Assembly: GCA_038251405.1 (NCBI GenBank) | Contig: JBBSBH010000023.1 | Span: forward strand, 13,035-77,034 | DNA length: 64,000 nucleotides | Direction: 5' to 3' | Origin: JADJLQ01 sp038251405 | GTDB taxonomy: Bacteria > Bacteroidota > Bacteroidia > Chitinophagales > Saprospiraceae | Part shown: positions 25,547-34,404 of the stretch, one piece after another | Layout of the letters: each line of letters opens with the position of its first letter | Numbering within the stretch: position 1 is the stretch's first letter | Position numbers and translations under genes: made by a program | Notes under the pieces: generated by a model | Database searches by the model: none | Told to the model about the DNA's origin: nothing | The model's input: only the letters and a program-made list of their open reading frames with translations

Positions 25547-26917
25547 ATGAGATTTAAAACCAGTGCACTCATCTTGCTTCTATTGGGAACTATATTGTCT
25601 CAATGCAATGATCCTTCGTTAATAGGCTCTGATCTTTTAAAAGATGATGAAATCAATCTGAAGTATATAGATACATTCAAAGTAGAAGCCACTACTATAT
25701 TGGATACCGGCGTCATAGTATATGCGCCATTAAATTTGCATTATTTGAATCAATTACCTGTAGGAAATTTTCAAGATCCCATTTTTGGACAGACGGAAGC
25801 AAGTATTTATTTACAATTTGTAAGGCCTAATATTATTAACTTAAATTACTTAAATTCTAAGCTGGATTCTATTCGGTTATATTTAGCATTTGATACTTTA
25901 AGGGCACCTTATGGCAAGTCTATTGACGACCATGATATAGTAGTATACCCAATGAACGGGAACATCGAAAGATTTGCAACATTCAAATCAAATAATGTGA
26001 ATTTCAGCACGAGTAATTTCCCGATTGGATCATTGTATGGGGGCCGCCCAAATATCTATATGCATGTACCGATAGTGGAACCTGGCAACGATACCGTATT
26101 ATATGATCCTTTAATTTCAATACCCATGACGGAGTCCTATGGGGAAAGTATACTCCATATTGATTCATTGACCTATAATAGTGATTCTATATTTTTAGCA
26201 AGTGTGAATGGATTTTTGATAAAACAAACCAATCCCAACTCGCGAATGCTGAATTTTAATTTGAGCTCTGGCTATAGCCGACTCCAGTTTGTTTCAAAAA
26301 AAGATACTACCAGTAGCCTCTATTCGTTTCCCTTCGAAAACTTTGCTCCGGCGATAGGACCCAGAGTACCATCATGGAAACACAATTTTTCTCCTACCAT
26401 CCTGGACGCATTAAATAACAAGATAAAAGGTGGTCAATATATTTATTTACAGTCATTAGCAGGTCTGAAAGCTAAGATTGAATTTCCCAATCTAAAACTA
26501 GATGCCCATTCTATTGTCAACAAAGCAGAAATGGAGTTCACTGTAGTTGAGTTACCAGGTGACGATATCTCGGTATATTCTCCGGCACCTCAATTGGCTT
26601 TATATAGAAGGGATAGCCTGGGATACGATTATTTTATCTCTGATCAGGCAGGTCAATCTACCTACGGATTTTTGGGAGGTGCTTTATTTACCAGAGAAGT
26701 AAACGGAGTAATTGTAAGATCCTATATCTTTAATCTATCAAATCATGTACAGAGAATACTGGCTGGTGTTGAAAAATCTGAAGTGTATATTGGCATAGCC
26801 CCTACGGCTTTAAATCAGGTATTTCCAACGGCTACCACGTTATCCAGAGTAGTGCTTGCAGGACCTCAAAATGCAGATCACCCGGTGAAATTGAAAATTA
26901 GTTATACACTTTATTAA
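25547..26917 (+). CDS. DUF4270-family lipoprotein
   Basis: From the ATG at 25547 the product is 456 aa with a lipoprotein signal (MRFKTSALILLLLGTILSQC, Cys20). The N-terminus of the mature protein (NDPSLIGSDLLKDDEINLKY) and the VGNFQDPIFGQTEASIYLQF segment are characteristic of DUF4270, a Bacteroidota family of probably surface-exposed beta-rich lipoproteins. Function is unknown. It follows the GT5-like gene by 28 bases, a pairing that recurs in this phylum, so the two are likely an operon. The longer frame to 25409 overlaps the previous gene and is rejected. Confidence 0.88.
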   Translation: MRFKTSALILLLLGTILSQCNDPSLIGSDLLKDDEINLKYIDTFKVEATTILDTGVIVYAPLNLHYLNQLPVGNFQDPIFGQTEASIYLQFVRPNIINLNYLNSKLDSIRLYLAFDTLRAPYGKSIDDHDIVVYPMNGNIERFATFKSNNVNFSTSNFPIGSLYGGRPNIYMHVPIVEPGNDTVLYDPLISIPMTESYGESILHIDSLTYNSDSIFLASVNGFLIKQTNPNSRMLNFNLSSGYSRLQFVSKKDTTSSLYSFPFENFAPAIGPRVPSWKHNFSPTILDALNNKIKGGQYIYLQSLAGLKAKIEFPNLKLDAHSIVNKAEMEFTVVELPGDDISVYSPAPQLALYRRDSLGYDYFISDQAGQSTYGFLGGALFTREVNGVIVRSYIFNLSNHVQRILAGVEKSEVYIGIAPTALNQVFPTATTLSRVVLAGPQNADHPVKLKISYTLY

Positions 26918-26935
26918 ATACTTTTTCTATTGAAA

Positions 26936-27625
26936 ATGCAATACAATTCCAATCAGGATCAATTAGTATTCCCTGAATATGGACGAAATGTACAGGAAAT
27001 GATTCGCACCATCCGCACGGAGGAGGATCCTGTAAAACGACAAAAATATGCGAATGCAATTGCTAATTTAATGGTGCAGCTTTCTCCTTCACCAAAAAAT
27101 GGGAATGATATAAGGCCCCGGGTGTGGAAGCATTTCTTTGCCATAGCTGAATACAATATAGATGTACTATCTAATGAAGGAATAAAATATGATTCAGAAT
27201 CGGGCCCGGTTAAACCTAGCCGAATTGAATACCCTGAATATAATGAAAAATACAGACAATATGGCAATCATGTCAGGAAATTAATCGAACGAGCTGCTTT
27301 AATGGAAGATGGACCAAAGAAAAATTACATGATCTCTCTCATTGGTTCGTACATGAAAATGGCTTATAAAACATGGAATAAAGATCATTATGTGTCTGAT
27401 GAAGGCATCATGAAAGATTTGGTAGCTCTATCAAAAGGAAAATTGAAAATAGAAAGTGAGACATCGCTCGATGTATTGAGTAGAAAAGGAAAAGGCGTAA
27501 GTCTGCAACCTGCCAGCTCAGAGCCCAGGCCAATAAAAACCGGTAGATATCGCAGTAATAATAACCGGAACAATAACAGAAGGTATAACGATCGAAATAG
27601 TAGAAATCAAGGCCGAAGGAGATAG
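26936..27625 (+). CDS. DUF4290-family protein
   Basis: A 229-aa cytoplasmic protein from the ATG at 26936; an in-frame TTG at 26930 would add two residues. The opening MQYNSNQDQLVFPEYGRNVQ and the following helical region (IRTEEDPVKRQKYANAIANL) are characteristic of DUF4290, restricted to Bacteroidota. The C-terminus, after about residue 188, is a low-complexity Arg/Asn-rich tail (RYRSNNNRNNNRRYNDRNS) that may bind nucleic acid; this is inference from composition. It is probably co-transcribed with the DUF4270 gene, 18 bases upstream. Confidence 0.88.
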   Translation: MQYNSNQDQLVFPEYGRNVQEMIRTIRTEEDPVKRQKYANAIANLMVQLSPSPKNGNDIRPRVWKHFFAIAEYNIDVLSNEGIKYDSESGPVKPSRIEYPEYNEKYRQYGNHVRKLIERAALMEDGPKKNYMISLIGSYMKMAYKTWNKDHYVSDEGIMKDLVALSKGKLKIESETSLDVLSRKGKGVSLQPASSEPRPIKTGRYRSNNNRNNNRRYNDRNSRNQGRRR

Positions 27626-27628
27626 ATT

Positions 27629-28252
27629 TTAGTCTGGTTTTTTCTTCAGATGTTTTTTTACCAATTGAGCCGTCACATCATTCCAGCTGAGGCCCTTCGC
27701 CTGAAGTAATACTAATAGATGATAGATCATATCACTGGCTTCATATACTAATGCCTGATCATCATTACTTTGAGCTTCCAGAATGGTCTCTACGGCTTCT
27801 TCGCCCACTTTTTGAGCTATTTTTTGAATGCCTGAATTAAACAAACTAGTAGTATAAGACCCTTGTACAGGATTATTTTTTCTTTCTATGATGATTTGTT
27901 CCAGCTCCGAAATAAAATGGGCTGAAGATTTGTTTTCTTCCTGGAAACAGGTATCATATCCCTCATGACAAGTAGGGCCTGTGGGATTAGCTTTGATCAG
28001 AAGGGTATCCTCATCACAATCTGTAGCCATGCTTACAAATTCCAGAAAATTTCCGCTGGTCTCCCCTTTAGTCCATAACCTTTCTTTACTTCGGCTGTAA
28101 AAAGTTACTTTTTGGGAATCGAGCGTGTGCTTGATAGCTTCACCATTCATATACCCAAGCATAAGTACTTTGCCTGTCAAGTGGTCTTGAACAATAGCTG
28201 GAATAAGGCCGGTAATGGCATCAAACTTTATATGACTAATATTTGTCTTCAT
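27629..28252 (-). CDS. hisI: Bifunctional phosphoribosyl-AMP cyclohydrolase / phosphoribosyl-ATP pyrophosphatase
   Basis: HisIE fusion, 207 aa, performing steps 2 and 3 of histidine synthesis. The N-terminal cyclohydrolase half (about 1-112) shows GYMNGEAIKHTLDSQKVTFY, the SRSKERLWTKGETSGNF motif and zinc-ligand cysteines (CDEDTLL, CHEGYDTCF). The C-terminal pyrophosphatase half (about 115-205) shows YTTSLFNSGIQKIAQKVGEE and the acidic DMIYHLLVLL helix. It is the last gene of the his operon, separated from hisF by a transporter and a ybjQ-like gene. Confidence 0.95.
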   Translation of the reverse strand: MKTNISHIKFDAITGLIPAIVQDHLTGKVLMLGYMNGEAIKHTLDSQKVTFYSRSKERLWTKGETSGNFLEFVSMATDCDEDTLLIKANPTGPTCHEGYDTCFQEENKSSAHFISELEQIIIERKNNPVQGSYTTSLFNSGIQKIAQKVGEEAVETILEAQSNDDQALVYEASDMIYHLLVLLQAKGLSWNDVTAQLVKKHLKKKPD

Positions 28253-28260
28253 CCATTTAA

Positions 28261-28593
28261 TTAAGCATATTCGTGACCGTCTATAATCACTGCTGTTCCC
28301 GTCATTGAAACCATGAGCATTGTTCCTTTTCCCATTACTTCGTAGTCAAAATCAATTCCAATAACGGCATTGGCACCCATGGCCATTGCCTTCTGCACCA
28401 TCTCTGATTCAGCGATGGCCTTAGCTTCACCTAAGACCCTTTCATAGGCGGAGGATCTTCCACCTATAAAATCACGAATAGCAGCACTAATATCTTTAAA
28501 AATATTTGCTCCAATGACTGCATCTCCTGTCACTAATCCTAAATAATGCTTTACAGGATGGTCTTCAATATGATTAGTTGTTGTTAATAACAT
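28261..28593 (-). CDS. YbjQ/UPF0145-family protein
   Basis: A 110-aa protein with the YbjQ-like pattern: GLVTGDAVIGANIFKDISAA, GGRSSAYERVLGEAKAIAES, and MGANAVIGIDFDYEVMGKG followed by MLMVSMTGTAV. Members are small cytoplasmic proteins that form oligomers and are sometimes annotated as heavy-metal-binding; their role is not established. It lies within the his operon between the transporter (10 bases) and hisIE (8 bases), so it is co-transcribed with them. No link to histidine synthesis is known. Confidence 0.88.
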   Translation of the reverse strand: MLLTTTNHIEDHPVKHYLGLVTGDAVIGANIFKDISAAIRDFIGGRSSAYERVLGEAKAIAESEMVQKAMAMGANAVIGIDFDYEVMGKGTMLMVSMTGTAVIIDGHEYA

Positions 28594-28603
28594 AGTTAGT
28601 TTA

Positions 28604-30118
28604 TTAATCTATTTGTCCACTATTTATTTTATTTTTTAAATATAATGCTCCAATAATTAAGCAAACTGAAGCGACACCTATTGGATACCACAGGCCTGAC
28701 AGATAATTACTTCCCGGAAAACTTGACATCAAAGTAGCAATAAAAGGCACCAGACCACCAAACACGCCATTGCCTATATGGTATGGCAAAGACATGGAAG
28801 TATATCTGATTTTAGTAGGAAAAAGCTCAACCAGGAAGGCAGCTATGGGCCCATATACCATGGTCACATACATGATCAGCATAAAAACGAGACCAACAAA
28901 TTTCCAAAATAAATCAGTAGGGATCCTTTTTTCGGAGATCATTTCTTTTCCCACCGCGTTTGCTCCTATCGTTGAGTTTTTAAATATAGTATCGGTTCTC
29001 GTCTTTTTAAAAGTAAATCCTTTCACTGTGGTTATCCTGCTTTGATTGATATACAGGGTATCACCTTTGGAAGACAAAGTTTGTACAAATGGCAGTACTT
29101 CAGCAGATTGAGCGTCTTGAATTAAAAGCAAGTTTGTATCTGTTTTTTGGTAAAAGTATTTAAATATAGGCCGGTAAGTAAGTACCGCTAAAAACATACC
29201 TGCCAGCATAATCCATTTTCTACCAACCTTATCACTGAGCCATCCCCAGAAAACAAAAAATGGTGTGGCCAAAGCGATGGCTATGATAAGTATATAACGA
29301 CTTTGATTAAAATCGATTTGGCAAGTATTTTCTAAAAAAGATTGTGCATAAAACTGACCTGTATACCAAACTACACCCTGACCCATTACTGCCCCGAATA
29401 ATGCTAACAGCACCATTTTAAAATTTAATTTGTGGCTAAAACTTTCTTTTATAGGATTTATAGAAATAGATCCTTCCTCCCTGATTTTTTCAAAAGCAGG
29501 TGATTCCGCCATTTTCATTCTTATATAGACAGAAATAATTACTAATAAAGCAGATAGCAAAAATGGAATGCGCCAACCCCAATCGTTAAACTCGGTAACA
29601 CCTAATGCTAATCGCAGCCAGACAATTACACCTAATGATAAAAACAATCCCAGAGTGGCAGTGGTTTGAATCCAACTGGTATAAAATCCTCTTTTATCAT
29701 CAGGTGAATGTTCAGCAACATAGGTAGCTGCTCCACCATACTCTCCACCTAAAGCCAATCCCTGTACCAATCGCAATATCAGCACACATATAGGAGATGC
29801 ATATCCCCATGACCTATATCCTGGTATAAGGCCTATTAAAAAAGTAGAAAGACCCATCAAAACCAGCGTAAGCAAAAATGTATATTTTCTTCCTACCAAA
29901 TCGCCTATTCGCCCAAATACCAGTGCACCAAAAGGTCTTACTAAAAATCCAGCAGCAAAAATGGCTAATGTATTAATCAAAGCAGATGCGCCGGCATCAG
30001 GCGGAAATAGATTCCTCCCAATCAATACCGCCAGGCTACCGAATATGTAAAAATCATACCATTCGATCAACGTACCAACAGCAGAAGCGGCTATTACTTT
30101 AGAAATTGATTTGTTCAA
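28604..30118 (-). CDS. MFS transporter of the metabolite:H+ symporter (MHS) type
   Basis: A 504-aa inner-membrane transporter. The N-terminal helix with GTLIEWYDFYIFG, the loop FGRIGDLVGRKYTFLLTLVL and the helix-4/5 segment VQGLALGGEYGGAATYVAEH are classical for the MHS subfamily (ProP, KgtP, shikimate permease). About 85 extra residues (roughly 320-400, rich in Thr/Lys) interrupt the second half between helices, an unusual soluble loop. It sits inside the his operon 44 bases after hisF. Transport of histidine, a precursor or an unrelated acid is possible; the substrate is unknown. Confidence 0.85.
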   Translation of the reverse strand: MNKSISKVIAASAVGTLIEWYDFYIFGSLAVLIGRNLFPPDAGASALINTLAIFAAGFLVRPFGALVFGRIGDLVGRKYTFLLTLVLMGLSTFLIGLIPGYRSWGYASPICVLILRLVQGLALGGEYGGAATYVAEHSPDDKRGFYTSWIQTTATLGLFLSLGVIVWLRLALGVTEFNDWGWRIPFLLSALLVIISVYIRMKMAESPAFEKIREEGSISINPIKESFSHKLNFKMVLLALFGAVMGQGVVWYTGQFYAQSFLENTCQIDFNQSRYILIIAIALATPFFVFWGWLSDKVGRKWIMLAGMFLAVLTYRPIFKYFYQKTDTNLLLIQDAQSAEVLPFVQTLSSKGDTLYINQSRITTVKGFTFKKTRTDTIFKNSTIGANAVGKEMISEKRIPTDLFWKFVGLVFMLIMYVTMVYGPIAAFLVELFPTKIRYTSMSLPYHIGNGVFGGLVPFIATLMSSFPGSNYLSGLWYPIGVASVCLIIGALYLKNKINSGQID

Positions 30119-30162
30119 AATGAAAAAGGCTTTTGAGTGAAATAAATTCGAGTTGAAAATAA

Positions 30163-30921
30163 CTAAAGTCTGATTGGTATTCCTCTTTCACATAAATAAT
30201 TTTTCAAATCATGGATAGCCATTTCCTTATAATGAAAAATACTTGCCGCCAAAGCTGCATCTGCATTACCTTTTGTGAATACATCATAGAAATGTTCTTT
30301 GGTACCTGCTCCACCGCTTGCAATGACTGGTATAGGTATCATATTTGAAATATGTCGCAGAGCATCGACAGCAAATCCGGTTTTGACTCCATCATGGTCC
30401 ATCGATGTAAATAATATCTCCCCGGCGCCCATATCGGTTACCTTATTTATCCAGTCATACATATGAATGCCTGTCGGAATTCGACCGCCTGAGATGTAGA
30501 CTTCCCACCCTAATGATGGAGAGGATCTCCCATCAACGGCAACCACTACAAATTGAGAGCCGAATTCAAGGGCAAGCTGTTTTATTAATTGTGGATTTTT
30601 CACTGCGGCAGAATTGATTGAAATTTTATCGGCACCAGATTCTAGTAAGACCCGTGCATCTTCCAGGGAGGTAATTCCACCACCAATAGTAAATGGAATA
30701 TTAATCTGCGATGCCACTGCTTTGGCAAGTTCACTCAAAGTCCTTCTTTTCTCATGAGTCGCCGTAATATCCAGAAAAACTAATTCATCTATACCTTGAT
30801 CACTATAAATTTTACCCAAGTCCACAGGATCACCTGCATCTTGCAATCCCAAAAAATTGATCCCTTTTACAGTTCTTCCGTCTTTAATATCAAGACATGC
30901 TATGATTCTCTTTGCAAGCAT
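30163..30921 (-). CDS. hisF: Imidazole glycerol phosphate synthase, cyclase subunit
   Basis: With HisH it converts PRFAR and ammonia to imidazole glycerol phosphate and AICAR. TIM barrel of 252 aa from the ATG at 30921 (MLAKRIIACLDIKDGRTVKG, catalytic Asp11). The second catalytic Asp is in FVVVAVDGR, and the phosphate-binding loops include TIGGGI and IPVIASGGAG. A longer frame to 30993 runs into hisA and is rejected. It follows the hisA stop by 4 bases. Confidence 0.97.
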   Translation of the reverse strand: MLAKRIIACLDIKDGRTVKGINFLGLQDAGDPVDLGKIYSDQGIDELVFLDITATHEKRRTLSELAKAVASQINIPFTIGGGITSLEDARVLLESGADKISINSAAVKNPQLIKQLALEFGSQFVVVAVDGRSSPSLGWEVYISGGRIPTGIHMYDWINKVTDMGAGEILFTSMDHDGVKTGFAVDALRHISNMIPIPVIASGGAGTKEHFYDVFTKGNADAALAASIFHYKEMAIHDLKNYLCERGIPIRL

Positions 30922-30925
30922 CAGA

Positions 30926-31648
30926 TTAGTTGTTTTGAATAAAATACAAATCTTGTAATGAAACTTTGTTTTCGTAAATAGCTTTGCCAACAATTACACC
31001 ATAGCTATTAATTTCTTTAAGTTTTTGCAGATCCTCTATCTGATGTACACCTCCGCTGGCTGTAATACATAGTGATGGGTATTTAATGGATAGCTCGAAA
31101 TATAAATCTTGATTTGCGCCCTGCAGCATCCCATCTTTACTAATATCAGTGCAGGTCAAATATTTCAATCCTTTTAATAGAAACCGATCGACCAAATCAT
31201 TTAAATGCATAGAGCTTGTTTCTTTCCAGGCATGAGCTGCCATCATTTTATTTCTTACATCAGCTGCCAGAATTATTTTTTCGAATCCATGCGTTTCAAG
31301 CCAGATTTCAAATTTTTCCGGAGAAGCGACTGCCAGGCTCCCTATGTTGGCTTGCTTTGCTCCTGATTCAAAAACAATTTTAAGATCGTCATCTGATTGA
31401 ATGCCACCACCAAAATCAACGCGCAAAGTAGTCTTTGAAACAATCTCTTCCAGTATTTTATATTGAGAGACTTTTTTATTCCTGGCTCCATCAAGATCTA
31501 CTACATGCAAATGAGTAAGTCCTGCATCTTCATATTTTTTGGCAATATCAATTGGATCAGCGCTATATTCTTTTATTTGAGCAAAATCACCCTCAGCAAG
31601 TCGCACGCATTTACCATTAATTAAATCGATAGCAGGAAATACAAGCAT
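30926..31648 (-). CDS. hisA: ProFAR isomerase
   Basis: TIM-barrel isomerase converting ProFAR to PRFAR. The 240-aa sequence starts MLVFPAIDLINGKCVRLAEG with catalytic Asp8, and the second catalytic Asp lies in the TCTDISKDGM segment. Phosphate-binding glycines are in RVDFGGGI and ITASGGVHQ. It lies between hisH (23 bases) and hisF (4 bases). Confidence 0.96.
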   Translation of the reverse strand: MLVFPAIDLINGKCVRLAEGDFAQIKEYSADPIDIAKKYEDAGLTHLHVVDLDGARNKKVSQYKILEEIVSKTTLRVDFGGGIQSDDDLKIVFESGAKQANIGSLAVASPEKFEIWLETHGFEKIILAADVRNKMMAAHAWKETSSMHLNDLVDRFLLKGLKYLTCTDISKDGMLQGANQDLYFELSIKYPSLCITASGGVHQIEDLQKLKEINSYGVIVGKAIYENKVSLQDLYFIQNN

Positions 31649-31671
31649 TTTAAAATTTAGGGTTTTGAGAT

Positions 31672-32271
31672 TTACAATTTTAGATTAAGGAAAGACTCTA
31701 GAATTTTCAGGCCTACCAGCCCTGATTTTTCTACATGAAATTGGGTAGCATAAAAATTATCTTTTTGTATGATAGAGCTAAATGGCAAACCATAGTGCGT
31801 AGACGCAATAGTATATTCATTCAATTCAGCGTAATAACTATGTACAAAGTATACATATTGATTATCCAATGAATGATCTATCCAGGAATTAGATTTTAAT
31901 TCTATTTGATTCCAGCCCATATGAGGTACTTTAAGTCCCGTGGAAGAATCAAACTTCTTTACTTGTACTGGAAGTATATGTAAGCAATCCGTATTATTCT
32001 CTTCAGAGTGGGTGCACATCAATTGTAATCCCAGGCAAATCCCCAGTACAGGTTGCTTCAATGAAGGAATCAAATGGTGGAGATTTCGATCCTTTAAAAA
32101 TTTCATGGTAGTAGAAGCCTCCCCTACCCCTGGAAACAATACTTTATCAGCTGCCGCTATCACCGCATGATCACTCGTCAGAGTAGCAAGTACAGGGTAT
32201 CTTTCCAAGGCAAACATTACAGATTGTACATTGCCTGCATTATAGTCTATTACAGCCACAGTCTGCCTCAT
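31672..32271 (-). CDS. hisH: Imidazole glycerol phosphate synthase, glutaminase subunit
   Basis: Class-I glutamine amidotransferase of 199 aa supplying ammonia to HisF. The nucleophile Cys is in VLGICLGLQLM, the His/Glu pair is in YATQFHVEKSG, and the N-terminus VAVIDYNAGNVQSVMFALE is typical. The ATG overlaps the hisB stop by four bases (ATGA), indicating coupled translation. Confidence 0.96.
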   Translation of the reverse strand: MRQTVAVIDYNAGNVQSVMFALERYPVLATLTSDHAVIAAADKVLFPGVGEASTTMKFLKDRNLHHLIPSLKQPVLGICLGLQLMCTHSEENNTDCLHILPVQVKKFDSSTGLKVPHMGWNQIELKSNSWIDHSLDNQYVYFVHSYYAELNEYTIASTHYGLPFSSIIQKDNFYATQFHVEKSGLVGLKILESFLNLKL

Positions 32272-33371
32272 AACATTCCTTTAGTTGAAGGTAACATATC
32301 AGAATCAGGATTTCGGTGCTTTGCTTGTTTTATGCATTTGGCAAATGCTTTAAAAATGGCTTCAATTTTGTGATGTTCGTTTTCTCCCCGCACACGAATA
32401 TGAAGGTTACATTTGGATGCATCACTAAATGATTTAAAAAAATGGTGAAACATTTCAGTGGGCATATCACCAATCTTTTCTCTAGTAAACGTGGCTTCCC
32501 AAACCAACCAGGCTCGCCCTCCAAAATCCATTAATACTTCTGCGTCAGCTTCATCCATGGGAAGATGAAAAGCATAGCGCTCAATGCCTCTCTTATTTCC
32601 AAGAGCTAAGGCCATGGCTTCGCCCAAGGCAATGCCTGTATCTTCTATGCTGTGATGTTCATCTATATGGAGATCACCCTCACAAGTAATGTTCAAATCT
32701 AACTCACCATGCCGGGCAATTTGTTCCAGCATATGATCAAAGAATCCTATCCCTGTTTCTATATGCGATTCGCCTTTGCCATCAAGGTCTAACCTGATAC
32801 TGATTTTCGTTTCCACGGTATTTCGCACGTGGTCTACTACCCTATTCTCTACACGAAGAAATTCATATATTTTTTTCCACAAACTTGTTTGTAATTTTAT
32901 TGCACCACTCGTAGCTTCCATTTTTTCATTGAATAAAATGGCTTTAGCACCAAGATTCTCGGCTAGCTTTACATCAGTAAGTCTATCACCTATAACAAAG
33001 CTATTGGCCATATCATACTCAGTAGAAAAATATTTTTTCAACATGCCTGTACCCGGCTTTCTGGTGCTTTTTCCTTCGTGTTCAAAACTTGGATCTATGA
33101 ATACATCTGAAAAACTGATATTTTCATTTTCAAAAGCCTGGATCATTTTATTCTGTGCCGGCCAGAAATCGATATCGGGGAATGAATCCGTCCCAAGGCC
33201 GTCCTGATTGGTAACTATTACTAATTCATAATTTAATTGGGCCGCGATTTTACCTAAATAAGTAAATACACCTGGAATGAACTCCAATTTCTCCAGCGAA
33301 TCTATTTGAAAATTGTCCTGTGGCTCAACTATTAATGTACCATCTCTATCTATAAATAATACTTTCTTCAT
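32268..33371 (-). CDS. hisB: Bifunctional histidinol-phosphatase / imidazoleglycerol-phosphate dehydratase
   Basis: A 367-aa fusion. The N-terminal HAD phosphatase (about 1-165) has VLFIDRDGTLIVEP (DxDGT), VTNQDGLGTD and FVIGDRLTDVKLAENLGA. The C-terminal IGPD domain (about 175-367) has the paired His motifs HMLEQIARHGELDLNI and HIDEHHSIEDTGIALGEA, plus HHFFKSFSDASKCNLHI. Steps 6 and 8 of the pathway. The ATG follows the hisC stop directly (TGAATG). Confidence 0.97.
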   Translation of the reverse strand: MKKVLFIDRDGTLIVEPQDNFQIDSLEKLEFIPGVFTYLGKIAAQLNYELVIVTNQDGLGTDSFPDIDFWPAQNKMIQAFENENISFSDVFIDPSFEHEGKSTRKPGTGMLKKYFSTEYDMANSFVIGDRLTDVKLAENLGAKAILFNEKMEATSGAIKLQTSLWKKIYEFLRVENRVVDHVRNTVETKISIRLDLDGKGESHIETGIGFFDHMLEQIARHGELDLNITCEGDLHIDEHHSIEDTGIALGEAMALALGNKRGIERYAFHLPMDEADAEVLMDFGGRAWLVWEATFTREKIGDMPTEMFHHFFKSFSDASKCNLHIRVRGENEHHKIEAIFKAFAKCIKQAKHRNPDSDMLPSTKGML

Positions 33372-34403
33372 TCAATTCAATGTTGAGAGTGCGTTTAACA
33401 AAACATCATTTTCTAATTTAGTGCCCACCGTAATACGAAGGCAATTTTCACACCCGGGTTCTTTGGATCTATTTCTCACTACTACTCCATTTTCAACTAA
33501 TTTCCTGTAAGCCTGATCTGCATCTTTCATTTTAGTAAGGATATAATTGGCATCAGAAGGATACACATGGAGTACAGCGTGCAATTTTGGCAGCTCCCGA
33601 AATAATCTTTCCTTTTCATCATTCAACATTTTTACCTGTGTCAACATTTCATCTTGCCTTAATAACCGATCAAGGGAATACCGTTGAGTGAGGATATTTA
33701 TATTGTAAGGAGCTTTAACTTTGTTGAATAAACTGATTATTTCTTTAGAGGAAATAGCCATTCCAAGCCGAATGGCAGCCATTCCCCAGGCTTTAGATAG
33801 TGTCTGCATGATAATTAACCGGGGATACTTTTCTATTAAATCAACACATGTTTTCTCCGGACAAAAATCAATATAAGCCTCATCTATTACCACTATTCCA
33901 CGAAAAGTTTCAAGTAAATGAACTATTGCATCTCTATTAATTACATTCCCTGTGGGATTATTGGGGCTACACAGAAATAGTACTTTAGTAAATTCACTGG
34001 ATTCCCTTGAAATTTTATCAAGGTCTGGCTGGAAGAAATCCTTCAGTGGTATTTTTTTTACGGATACATCGGCAATGTCAGCAGATACCTGATACATCCC
34101 ATATGTAGGAGGCAATACCATTATTTCATCTTTTGCCGGCTCACAAAAAATACGAATGATAAGATCGATTGATTCATCACTACCATTCCCAAGAAATATG
34201 CTATCCGGAGATACTTTTTTTATTGTACTCAAGGCTCCTTTTATAGGCCATTGCAATGGATCAGGATATCTATTGACGGAAGATTCGAATGGGTTTTCAT
34301 TGGCATCAAGAAACACCTCCCCTTTGCCGGTAAATTCATGCCTGGCGGAGGAATAGGGCTTCAATTTTAGAATATTGGGTCTGACTAATTTTTCAATATC
34401 CAT
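33372..34403 (-). CDS. hisC: Histidinol-phosphate aminotransferase
   Basis: PLP-dependent fold-type I aminotransferase, 343 aa. Visible motifs: LDANENPF, IFLGNGSDESIDLIIRIFCE, LCSPNNPTGN, VIDEAYIDF, and the PLP-lysine in MQTLSKAWGMAAIRLGMAIS. It catalyses step 7 of histidine synthesis. It begins one base after the hisD stop. Confidence 0.96.
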   Translation of the reverse strand: MDIEKLVRPNILKLKPYSSARHEFTGKGEVFLDANENPFESSVNRYPDPLQWPIKGALSTIKKVSPDSIFLGNGSDESIDLIIRIFCEPAKDEIMVLPPTYGMYQVSADIADVSVKKIPLKDFFQPDLDKISRESSEFTKVLFLCSPNNPTGNVINRDAIVHLLETFRGIVVIDEAYIDFCPEKTCVDLIEKYPRLIIMQTLSKAWGMAAIRLGMAISSKEIISLFNKVKAPYNINILTQRYSLDRLLRQDEMLTQVKMLNDEKERLFRELPKLHAVLHVYPSDANYILTKMKDADQAYRKLVENGVVVRNRSKEPGCENCLRITVGTKLENDVLLNALSTLN

Positions 34404-34404
34404 A

